Below are positions 41,040 to 50,414 of a stretch of 64,000 nt of DNA, in pieces (position 1 is the stretch's first letter; every line of letters starts with the position of its first letter). Location: assembly GCA_947846985.1 (NCBI GenBank), contig CANTUZ010000005.1, positions 5,842,501 to 5,906,500 on the forward strand, in the 5' to 3' direction. The DNA comes from Fratercula arctica. Its lineage: Eukaryota; Chordata; Aves; Charadriiformes; Alcidae. A program made the translations under genes and the position numbers. The notes below the pieces were generated by a model that ran no database searches, was not told the origin of the DNA, and was given only the letters and a program-made list of their open reading frames with translations.

Positions 41040-41380
41040 ACATCTTATCAACGCTTATAAATACTTAAAGGGGGAGTGTCAGGAGGATGGGGCCACGCTC
41101 TTTTCAGTGGTGCCCAGCGACAGGACAAGAGGTAACAGGCACAGACTTGAGCATAGGAAGTTCCATCTCAACATGAGGAGGAACTTCTTTCCTTTGAGGG
41201 TGGCAGAGCCCTGGCACAGGCTGCCCAGAGAGTCTCCGTCTCTGGAGACATTCCAAATCCGCCTGGACGTGTTCCTGTGCCACCTGCTCTGGGTGACCCT
41301 GCTCTGGCAGGGGGTTGGACTAGATGATCTCCAGAGGTCCCTCCCAACCACTACCATTCTGTGATTCTGTGATACTGTGA
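41040..41380 (+). mobile_element. 5'-truncated CR1 LINE, plus strand
   Basis: The fragment begins around CATCTTATCAACGCTTATAA, runs through AACATGAGGAGGAACTTCTT and GGGTTGGACTAGATGATCTC, and ends in an ATTCTGTGATTCTGTGATAC tail. It contains only the end of ORF2 and the 3' UTR. Confidence 0.93.
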
Positions 41381-42339
41381 AACCACCGAGTCCGAAAATG
41401 GCTGCTTAAACTCTGAATATACAAGAAACCTCAAGGCTGGGTATTGCATGGGCCTCGTGTGCGCCTGACAGGGGCACAAGGCCTTCCATAGATAGCTCCT
41501 TCTGGGATAGCAGACCTCTGACACAGGCCACTGTGTCATTTACACACATGCCTCAACAAGCCATGAGCCTGTCCAACTACAGAGATCCGCAAAATCATCT
41601 TTGGCATCCTAGACGTGGTACTTACACAGCTCTAGCTATGGTTGGCTTCCCCACCACACACGCCGGGTGGAGCTGGGAAGAGCGAGTGGCTAATTAGAAG
41701 GCAAAACCCGGCGATGGCCGCTGCAGTTCCTGCTGTTCCTGGCTCCTGTTGAATACTGGCTCTAATTGCATCTTCTGTGGGCATAATAGCATTTATCTGG
41801 GATATATAATGCTGTGAGGAAATTAAAGGCTTAGAAAACACAGCTTTTAAACCGAACCTTGTGTGTTGTATGCAGTTACAAGCTGTTTAAAGGCGTCCTT
41901 TGGTGTGCCGTGCCCGTCCTCTTTGTTCCCGCCACCCTGCATCGTGACATTAAAAACCAAACTCAACATTTCTGACTTTGGAAAGCAACCAGACACAATT
42001 TTTGGTCTTGCTCCTGACTAAAAATATACTTCTTGGAGCAGTAATGCAGCACAAAACAAATAAAGGCCTAATACTGTACATAGACCTGAACACAAGCCCA
42101 GCACCTTAACTGACTCACTTGATTAACTTCACGATTAAGAAATCCTGTCATGAAACCACTGTTGTGTTACAGTTGCCCAAGTAACAAAAATCCTTATCAG
42201 TTTAGTGCATAAAATGGTTACTTAGGCAGTAAAAGCTGAATATACAAAAAGTTAATCTGAAAGAAGGCCTGAGATGATATTAACGAACAAAAAACATGTG
42301 AAATATATGTACTGAACAAACAAGCCTGTTGGAAATTAC
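41381..42339. other. Spacer, nothing recognised
   Basis: Mixed-composition sequence between the CR1 and the YY1-motif segment, without a supported feature. Confidence 0.5.
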
Positions 42340-42760
42340 CTCAGATTGTTGAAGGCAGCGATGAGGAGACGGGGCTGTTGGAGACACAGAAATGGCGCCA
42401 GCTTCAGACAGCAGCTGCGACTGGAGCCTTGCGTCCTTCCCGGCATCACCAGGCTCCGGACCCGGGATATTTCCTCTGCTCCAGAGATCCTGAGGGAGCC
42501 TGGACTAGATTTGGCCAGACTGACGGACCAAGATGGCGTGTCTTTTCCCACACGTGGCATGAAAGCCTTATGTTTCTTCTGCCGCCTTTTCATGCCTCAT
42601 TTCCCCTTTCTCAGGCTATATTCTTATTTATTTCTCACTCCCGACTACTGTAAAGGACCCAGGATCGTTAGCCAAAACAACGTTTTTGACAGCTCTGAAC
42701 CTGTAATCAGGACAGCAAACACCATTGCCCTTTATTGCCTGACACAAGCTTAATTTTGCC
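42340..42760 (+). other. GC-raised segment with YY1-like motifs
   Basis: Two ATGGCG cores (AAATGGCG at 42390, AAGATGGCG at 42530-42538) resemble YY1 sites. A 135-codon open frame runs 42346-42753 on the + strand but resembles no protein I know. The segment lies just left of the LTR at 42848. It could be a minor CpG-rich promoter, an enhancer or an old repeat. Confidence 0.25.
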
Positions 42761-42847
42761 CTGTAGGCAGGAAAACTGCGTGCTGTTCTTAACACCCCTG
42801 CAGGGTCAAAAGTAAGAGCAAATTTATCCTCAGTAAAGAAGAAGCGG

Positions 42848-43456
42848 TGACTGTCCTTTTTTTGGCTGGGACAGAGTTAAATTTCTTCACGGTAGCTTTA
42901 TGGGGTTATGATGAAAACAGTGTTGATAACACCCCGATGTTTAAGTTATCGCTGAGCAGCCCTTACACTAAGTCAGGCCCTTTTCTGCTCCTCACACCGC
43001 CCCGACAGCGAGGAGGCCGGGGGTGCACCAGAACCTGGGAAGGGGACAGAGCCGGGACATCTTACCCCAACTGACGGAAGGGATATCCCATGCCATACAA
43101 CATCATGCCCAAAAATAAAACTGGTGGGGGTGGAGGTTGGCAGGAGCTCAGGGACTGGCTGGGCATTGGTCAGTTGGCCGTGAGCAATTGTTTTCTTTTG
43201 TATCACTTCTTTTTCTGGGGGTTTTCGTTGTTTTTTTGTTGGGGTTTTCTGTTGGTTGGTTTTTATTTTTTTCACTTTTTTTTTTTAAATTTTTTGTTAT
43301 TATCATTTTTTGAATTATTAAACTGTGTTTATATTAACCTACCAGTTTTCTCAATTTCACTCTTTAGATTCTCCACACACACACACACCCCCCGATCCCT
43401 CCGCGGAGGCAGCAGTGACCGGGGGGCTGCGTGGGGCTCAGTTGCCAGCTGTGACA
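42848..43456 (+). mobile_element. Solo LTR of an avian endogenous retrovirus
   Basis: The segment opens with a TG and soon reads GGCTGGGACAGAGTTAA, the recognisable U3 start of an LTR group widespread in neoavian genomes. It then runs through the conserved GTTGATAACACC and GACGGAAGGGATATCCCAT blocks, a degraded TATA-like AAAATAAAAC (about 43111), an ATTAAA polyadenylation signal (43317-43322) and a U5-like GGCTGCGTGGGGCTCAGTTG end. The terminal bases differ from the usual ending and no target-site duplication is visible. No internal retroviral genes flank it. It lies upstream of the CpG island in the same orientation. Ends are approximate. Confidence 0.72.
43374..43388. repeat. (CA)n microsatellite in the LTR
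   Basis: About seven CA units followed by a short C run, inside the U5 part of the plus-strand LTR. Confidence 0.9.
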
Positions 43457-43491
43457 CTGACCCACAAAGGGAGTATTACTTTACCCCATTG

Positions 43492-43502
43492 CCCCCCCCC
43501 CC
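43492..43502. repeat. Poly-C run (11)
   Basis: Eleven consecutive C just right of the LTR. Confidence 0.9.
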
Positions 43503-43566
43503 TTTTTCTCTCATGAAAGATCAACTCTTACAGAATATGCAAACTATCAACTATCATAGGATAGGC

Positions 43567-43594
43567 AAAAAAAAAAAAAAAAAAAGAGAGAGAA
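43567..43594. repeat. Poly-A and GA tract
   Basis: Nineteen A followed by GAGAGAGA, between the LTR and the CpG island. Confidence 0.9.
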
Positions 43595-43647
43595 AAACCC
43601 TTCGCTACACCGAAACAGACAAATAAAATTGCACAAACTGGAGGGGC

Positions 43648-43666
43648 GGGGGGGGGGGGGGGGGGG
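43648..43666. repeat. Poly-G run (19)
   Basis: Nineteen consecutive G, preceded by GGGGC, on the left shoulder of the CpG island. Confidence 0.95.
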
Positions 43667-44020
43667 ATGTGTTGCCTTTCCAAAACGCCACTCAAAAGAG
43701 GGCGCAAAGGCTGGCGTTTTAATCCATATTCGCGTTTCGGATGTTTCCCCCGCTTCGCCTTCGGTCATTTTTCGCTACGTAGCGGAAAAGCAAAGGGTTT
43801 AACGGCGATATTAACGAAGTAAAACACTTCCCACCCCCCACCCCCCCCCTCCCCGCCATCCTCCCCGGGGAAACGAACCAACCCGTCCCCCGACCGGGCG
43901 CGGCTCCCGCCCGTCGGCCACCCCCGGGCGGGAACCGCGCCCGGCCGGGGGTGGGGGTGGCCCCCGTTTCCCCTCCCTCCTCCGTTCCCCCCCTTCTCCG
44001 TGCTCCGCCTCTGCGGGCAC

Positions 44021-44031
44021 TGCGCATGCAT
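44021..44031. promoter_or_regulatory. NRF1-like site
   Basis: TGCGCATGCAT matches the NRF1 palindrome on its left side and lies about 140 bases upstream of the ATG at 44165. Confidence 0.4.
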
Positions 44032-44050
44032 GGGGTGGCCGCTCAGTCCC

Positions 44051-44057
44051 TGACTCA
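44051..44057. promoter_or_regulatory. AP-1/BACH-type site
   Basis: An exact TGACTCA lies in the CpG island, 108 bases upstream of the start codon at 44165. Confidence 0.35.
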
Positions 44058-44094
44058 CTCCCGCTTCTCCCATCCGTTCCCGGGAGGCATCCCG

Positions 44095-44108
44095 CCCCCC
44101 CCCCCCCC
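44095..44108. repeat. Poly-C run (14) in the promoter
   Basis: Fourteen C lie 57-70 bases upstream of the start codon, probably within the 5' leader or core promoter. Confidence 0.95.
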
Positions 44109-44164
44109 AACTCGCTCTGTGTCTTCCCACGCCGCGGGCGAGGAAGAGAGGAAAAGCAGCCACC

Positions 44165-44225
44165 ATGAATCGTCTGGGGAAGAAAGCGAACGAGACCCTT
44201 ATCGAGATGGCTTTGTCAACGGATG
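44165..44225 (+). CDS. First coding exon of an unidentified multi-exon gene
   Basis: The start codon sits in a near-ideal vertebrate context (GCAGCCACC before ATG) inside a large CpG island. The exon encodes 20 residues, beginning MNRLGKKANETLIEM and ending ALSTD, plus one extra base (phase 1), then a GTAGGA donor at 44226. The peptide is short and charged, with a possible amphipathic helix and no signal peptide or membrane segment. The chosen frame is supported because it joins in phase to the candidate exons at 56610 and 59587. A competing open frame over the same bases (43951-44229) would hit a stop on joining the second exon. I do not recognise the protein and assign no function. The donor is only moderate, so the exon boundary is an inference; the CpG-island start is the stronger evidence. 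Confidence 0.68.
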
Positions 44226-44613
44226 GTAGGAGGGGATGGGGAAGGGAGGGGATCGCTGCTTTGTTACCCCCTCCCCGGCGCTGAGGAGGGTGCTTGCGGA
44301 GCCGGGCGCGGCCGGGGCTTCCTGCCCGGTGGTGACTCGGGATGGTGACAACCGTAGAAGTGTCGCGGGTGGGAGGCGACGGGGTGTCCCGGCGGAGAAC
44401 GCCAGCCCGACGATGGTGGTGGGGGTGGGGGTCCGGTTCCTCCCCGGGGGTCTGCAGGCAGGCGTCTGGGAGATGGGGTTGATCCCGGATGGTTCCCCAG
44501 GCTGTCTTTGATCCTCCGGTTTCCACTGAAACCAGCCAAAAATAAACACGTTTGCGTGAGCCTGAGCATAGTTTCATTAGGTCTTTGTAAACCCCAAAAT
44601 AAACCTTGGGGGG

Positions 44614-44633
44614 AAAAAAAAAAAAAAAAAAAA
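44614..44633. repeat. Poly-A run (20)
   Basis: Twenty consecutive A within the right half of the CpG island. Confidence 0.95.
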
Positions 44634-46052
44634 GGCTCCTACCTCAGCCGGCTGCTCAGAACCAGCACTAAGAGATAGCCCTTAGTTTTTATTTTTAAAC
44701 AAACTTCCAAGGCAAAGGTGGCCTTTGCCGAGCGGCGAACTTTTAGCCTTTCACGAAGCACCAGCTGGGTCCAGGCTGAGATGAGCCGCCGTCGCCCCGC
44801 CGCTGAGATTGTCGTGACAAGAAGGGGCAGGCGGCAGCGGGGCACCTCGCCGCGGGAGGGGGGGGCAGCCCCCCGGCCCAGATCCCGTTGTGTTGGGGGG
44901 CTTCACTTTTATTTATAATAGCCAGGTTACACTTTCCAGCAGCCGGGTTACAGTTTCCGAGTCGTGTCGGTGTGTAACGTCATTATTTATAAATGTGGTA
45001 ATAGTGTGGTTTCGTAAAATGACATGATGCAAATGCTTAGCGTGTGTTTCTCGGTTCCTCACCTGGCAACACGAATCAACAGTCAGATGTAAGATAGTAC
45101 GTTGATGTTTTCAGAAAGATTCTAAGATATTTATAAACAAAAGAAAAAATGCTGACCTAGAAAAATTTCTTTAAGGGAATCATGCTTTGAGCATCCGTCC
45201 TAGAAGTGAGGATCTTGAAGCAGGAAAGAATCGCTAATTGCTGCTGAGTTGGCTGCTTGGGTTGTGCGTTTTCCCTCACAGCTTGACTACACTGTCTCTC
45301 TTAGAAAAATACATGATGCCATTTTAAACGCTAGTGTAAAATCACAATTTTCAAAATATTTGACAGTCTTGTTTCAGAGAGCTATGACAGTAGCTAATGA
45401 CTGTGAAAATAATCCAAAAAGAAGCTCTTTACAGTGACAGCAAGGAGCGGTGACCACCTGCGGCGAGGCAGGCGTGCGCAGCGAGTGTCAGACAAAGGTT
45501 TGCCCTCTCCTGGGCGCCCGGTGGAGCTGGCGGGCTTGCCCAGACCCCGAGCAGATGGGTGTCCCAGCCTTTTGGCCAGCAATTCGCTTCCTAAGGCTTG
45601 TGGGGAGGCCTGAGTCATTGCCCGTCCCGCTGCCTGCGAGCACTGAAAAGCGCTCAGGACGGAGCTGCTCTAACCAGTGGTTGTTCTTTTGAAGTAGCTT
45701 GGGCCTAAAAAAATATTTACAAAATAGGCGATAACCATTTAGGGACTGATGTTGGAAGCCAGGTTTGTGCACTTAACTCCACAGCATTCAGTTTTCCCAT
45801 GAGCACCTTGAGGGTTTTTTATAGTCATAAACCTCAAATATAGGAGATTTGAGGCATTTCAGTGAATGAGGATAACTTAGGAGGATTTACCATACAGCAG
45901 CATGTAACTGTCCACGCAAAATCTTGCACCAGTTCAATTCATTTTTTTTAATCAACTGCTTTTCTAAAATGGAAACAAATGGAATATGGGGTAAAGTGAG
46001 AAGACTTTTTGAAGTTTATGTTAATTTGTTGTCCAAAAATCTCTCAAAGTTT

Positions 46053-46072
46053 AAAAAAAAAAAAAAAAAAAA
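46053..46072. repeat. Poly-A run (20)
   Basis: Twenty consecutive A in the presumed first intron. Confidence 0.95.
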
Positions 46073-48029
46073 GACTTCCTCAAATTATGGATTAGTAAAG
46101 TTAACAGTATGCATATATTGCCACTGGGACTGCTCTTAGATCTAAACATCTGCTTTGTGCTTTTAAGGAAAAAATAGCCTCTTAAGGAGGCTCCGAGCTA
46201 CAGATGTCTGACGTGCAGAAGCAGGGTTTGAGTTGCGTCAGTAGGAACAAGGCAGAAGAAAAAACATCTGCAACTTATTTTCCTCAAAGACGTGTATTTA
46301 ATTCTGGTTTACTACTGCATTTCATTAAACGTGAATGCTGAGGAACAGGCTGTGGGGGTGAAAAACTACTTACCGGCAGCAGAAAGTTTAGTTTGCAGAG
46401 TCTGTGTTCAGAGACCGTGCACCAAAACTTCTACCTTGAAGGAAGCTTGCTGGCTTCCTGTTAAATTACACCCGCATGAGGTAATAAATTCCATTTTTGT
46501 GTGCATGATTTTGCTTTCTGTTGGAAGATGTGTGGCGTTTACCTCAAATATTAAAAACTAAGAAAAGTGAACTCTCAAGATCGGAATGTAAATATCAGAG
46601 GAAGAAGACGACCACAGTATGTTAGGAATATTTCTTTATGTCTATGAAATACGCTGCCTTTATACACATGGCTCCTTTTTCAAAACTTCCAGGAGTCTGT
46701 TTTGAACTCAAAATGCTCTAAGACTGATGTAAATTCAAATGCTTGCTTAGGTTGGTTGTCATCTTGCTCGTCTTCCCTCTGAGATAGGCAGCAAAACGTT
46801 GGGCAGGCTGATGGCATGACTTGCCTCAGCATTCAGGGCCAAATACTGCTGTCATTTAATAGAATGATACTTCACTTATTTAATCAGAATGATTATGATT
46901 CATACTAGTAACGTAAAATACAGGCCTCTGTTCAAAACTACATTTGTAGTACGTATGTAGTAATGTATGTAGTAATTTCTGATCTATTTGTGGAAACGCT
47001 GAATGGGATATCGTGTTCCCACAGGGCTAAAGCAGAGGGTTTCTTAACGTGGAAGCTTTTTTCTAAAGACTATTCCTAGGTAATGAAATAAAAGCTCTGA
47101 GAAATTTAAACATAGTTCAGAATATAAAAGGTAGGGGAGAAAATATTCCCTTATCCCAACCAACGTGCAGTTCCTGAGTGGAATTTCTTTACTGGCTGCG
47201 ATGCGTCACTGCGGGGGCACAGTGTAAATACAGGTTGGTTATTGGAAGGTAAGCCTCCTTTTAACGGAAAACTCCGGGTTGTTGTAGGAAAGCCTGCTTT
47301 TGGGAACTGATCCCAACAACTTGCATAATATCACCTTACATGATGTTTTTGGTATACATGCTGCGGTGCTTTTAATGAGAAAATTAAAACATCAAGCCCA
47401 TTCCAGCACAGCTGTTAAATACGGATTTTATCCAGAGATTGCGCCAGTTTAAAAAATAAAAAGAAAAAAATTGTCCTTGAACTGGAGACTGAGACTTACA
47501 GCACTTTTCTTTTAGATGGGGGCCCTATGTATGAGGTTAAAGTCACTGTTACACCCTCTCTCTGCAGCCTGGTGAGTAGCAAAGCGGAGTAGCTCCCGAG
47601 GAGGGATTAAGAGCCTCTGGCATGCCTTGTTAACCCAGTAGCAATTATGTGGGAAGGTTAGGCCACGCTTCAGAGAGCTGGGCAATATTGCCAAATTCCC
47701 TCGGGTGAAGAACTCAGCGACTGTCCCACCCAGCGCCGGTGAATGCTTTTTAACCTCTATTTAATAAGGGATCCGCAGCTTCACCTTTTTGCTGAGAAAA
47801 TGCAAGAAAAATCTCTGCATCTGATTCTGCCTCGCACAGGTTTCTGGAGGAAGGGCTGGTTTCCAGCTGCGGGCAGAGGTTCTGGGCTGGGAATGCTAAA
47901 TAAACGCTGAGGAAGGAACTGAAACTGTACTGCAGCATAAGGCAGGGGGATGTTCTTTCAGGATTTCCCTCCCAGGCAGTTTCTAGCTAAGGTACTGTCT
48001 TGTGGGGTGCCCCATTCCGAGGTGCTAAT

Positions 48030-48064
48030 GGACTATATAGGACTATAATGGACTATAGGACTAA
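48030..48064. repeat. GGACTATA-type short tandem array
   Basis: Four units of 8-10 bases (GGACTATATA, GGACTATAAT, GGACTATA, GGACTAAC) in the presumed first intron. Confidence 0.8.
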
Positions 48065-48098
48065 CGAAAAGGCAGGTTTCCAGTGCATAGGTGTTGGC

Positions 48099-48118
48099 TT
48101 TTTTTTTTTTTTTTTTTT
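48099..48118. repeat. Poly-T run (20)
   Basis: Twenty consecutive T in the presumed first intron. Confidence 0.95.
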
Positions 48119-49570
48119 AAATAAGAACTTGGCTTTGGATCTGAGTAAAATTCAAAATTTTGAAAGTATAACTGCAGCTGGAAACTTTCCAGTCTTTGCT
48201 GGTTAATGAAATTGCACCGTAAATACGATATCACACTCTGGAAGGTTTTTGTAAGTAGCTCTTCTGAACTTGCAAACAAAAGTTACTTTGCTTTCCAAGC
48301 TTTTATTTAACAGGTGCATTACCAGCATGTGTTGAGAATTGGAAGCTGTGTTCAAATGCAAGAATTTGCACTTTGGAAAAGTCTCTACAGAAAGGAGATA
48401 GCTGTATCATAAACAAGAAGGACACTTTAACATCTACCTACAAATGATTAATGATTACTATGATGCAAGGAAAAACTAGGATAAGATAGAAGGACACTAG
48501 TGAAAATGTGCTTTTAAAATTATACTGAGAACTGTTGGCAGATGCGCTGTTAAAAAAGACCATTGTCTTCACATTTAATGTCTGTAAACTGATGAACGAG
48601 TTGTATATACACACAGAGAAGTATAGTCTTCTAATATAAATATGTAATTAAGAAGGTATAGGTAATGTAAAAATGCGGGGAGAGTTGCTGTGTCAGATGT
48701 TAAGTGGCAAGGTAATAACGCAGTGAACTTTTACACTAGTTTTTTATTGTTGTCAGGGGGTTGGGCTGAAGAGCGATGTGGTCGCCCCGTTGTGCTTCAT
48801 TATCTAGCAGCAATTTCATTGCATTTGGTAGGAGCTTTTCACGTGCGCGTATGTATAAATGCACAAACGGTAAGCAAGACCCTTGTGCTGTATTGCTAGG
48901 GAGAGTTCTTGCAATTATAATGTATATATGGAAGGATTTTGAGGTGTCGGCTATCTGCAGAAAGCTGAACAATATGTCAGGAATTATTTATAGGTTAAAT
49001 ATTGTGGGGGGGAGGAGTTGATTCGAGGTTGGGACTTGGTTGCTTGCATTACATTATGGAGATGTGTCTTTTTCTTTGAAGGGCCTCCTGCGAGAACCTA
49101 CAGGTGTTAAACTAATAGCGTTCATTGCTTTATTCCGATGCACGCCAAGAAAAGGTGTGCTAGCAGGCTAGCTGGCTGCTGCTGATAAAAAGGTGCAGAA
49201 TAAGGCAGGACGCCTGAACCAACGCTGGAAACTGCATGTCTTGTGCAACTGTGCTGACATGCATTGTAAGCACTAATTATCTCTCTTAATGTGACATAAT
49301 ACAGTATCTACTTTAACTATCTCATGGTACGTCAAGGGGTGTCACACGAAAATCTATGTGTAAGTGTAGTTCTCCAGAACAGCTGAGAAAATACCTTAAT
49401 TCCATACCTGCAATACTCATATTCCAGTAATACAGTAAAGCTTCTGAATCTATGTCTGTGTATTCAGAATACATCCACATGTAAATTTGGATCACTCTTT
49501 TCACACCACATCAAGGCAGAACTAGCACTTACTCTCACAAACTGTAGGCCTGCCTTCAGTCTCTCTCTTT

Positions 49571-49652
49571 AGCCCCTGTTTTCATTCTTCGTTTCTGCCA
49601 ATGTAGGATTTAGCCTCCGTTTTCATCATTGCTTTCTGCTAATGTAGGGTTT
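49571..49652. repeat. 41-bp tandem duplication
   Basis: Copies at 49571-49611 and 49612-49652 share the GTTTTCAT and AATGTAGG blocks and agree at about 33 of 41 positions. The pair lies 84 bases left of a CR1. Confidence 0.85.
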
Positions 49653-49735
49653 CTGCTTTAGTTGTGCTCAAGAAATTAGGAGAGAAATTGTCTTAGGTTT
49701 TGTTTGCACAACTGTAATCTGGAATTTTCAGTAGA

Positions 49736-50414
49736 TCCTACTGGGGCTACTGCTGGATGAAAAGCTGGACGTGACCCGGCAATGTGTGCTTGCCGCCCAG
49801 AAAGCCAACCGCATCCTGGGCCGCATCAAAAGCAGCATGGCCAGCAGGTCGAGGGAGGTGATTCTGCCCCTCTGCCCCGCTCTGGTGAGACCCCACTTGG
49901 AGTACTGCCTCCAGCTCTGGGGCCCCCAACATAAGAAGGACATGGACTTGTTGGAGCAAGTCCGGAGGAGGCCACGAAGACGATCAAAGGGCTGGAACAC
50001 CTCTCCTATGAGGACAGGCTGAGAGAGTTGGGGTAGTTCAGCCTGGAGAAGAGAAGGCTCCAGGGAGACCTTATAGTGGCCTTCCAGTACGTAAAGGGGT
50101 CCTACAAGAAAGATGGCAACAAACTTTTTAGCAGGGCCTGTTGTGATAGGACAAGGGGCAATGGCTTTAAACTTAAAGAGGGAAGATTTAGACTAGATAG
50201 AAGGAAGAAATGTTGTATGCTGAGGATGGCAAAACACTGTCCCAGGTTCCCCAGAGTGGTGGTAGATGCCCTATCCCTGGAGACATTCAAGGCCAGGTTG
50301 GACGGGGCTCTGAGCAACCTGATCTAGTAGAAGATCTCCCTGCTCATTGCAGGGGGGTTGGACTAGATGACATTTAAAGGTCGCTTCTAACCCAAACCAT
50401 TCTATGATTCTATA
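49736..50414 (+). mobile_element. 5'-truncated CR1 LINE, plus strand
   Basis: The translated left part reads [20 protein letters not shown] (49771 on), the C-terminal reverse-transcriptase region. Frameshifts near 49970 and 50035 break the frame, which resumes at 50076-50327. The 3' end reads GGGGGGTTGGACTAGATGAC and closes with ATTCTATGATTCTAT. It lies inside the first intron of the unidentified gene. Confidence 0.93.

Larger units (their letters stand above)
43720..44890. promoter_or_regulatory. CpG-island promoter of the unidentified + strand gene
   Basis: GC content and CpG density rise sharply against the AT-rich surroundings, and the island ends near 44890. It holds an NRF1-like site (TGCGCATGCAT, from 44021), an AP-1 site (TGACTCA, 44051-44057), a 14-C run (44095-44108) and the ATG at 44165. 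No TATA box is seen close to the ATG, which fits a dispersed-start housekeeping-type promoter. Long open frames on the minus strand here (for example 43765-44577) reflect GC richness and look like no known protein. A divergent minus-strand transcript is possible but unsupported. Confidence 0.75.
44891..49570 (+). other. Presumed first intron, left part
   Basis: AT-rich sequence after the CpG island with scattered homopolymers. It is called intronic only because the exons at 44165 and 56610 share frame and strand. Confidence 0.5.

Noticed and set aside
43090..43626. 178-codon plus-strand open frame
   Set aside because: It lies in the T-rich R region and U5 of the LTR and continues through homopolymers; low-complexity Phe/Leu.
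43951..44229. 92-codon plus-strand frame overlapping the first exon
   Set aside because: Joining it at the 44226 donor to the exon at 56610 produces an immediate stop, whereas the ATG at 44165 stays open for 59 codons.
43765..44577. 270-codon minus-strand open frame in the CpG island
   Set aside because: All frames are long here because stop codons are rare in GC-rich DNA; the translation is low-complexity Arg/Gly/Pro with no domain.
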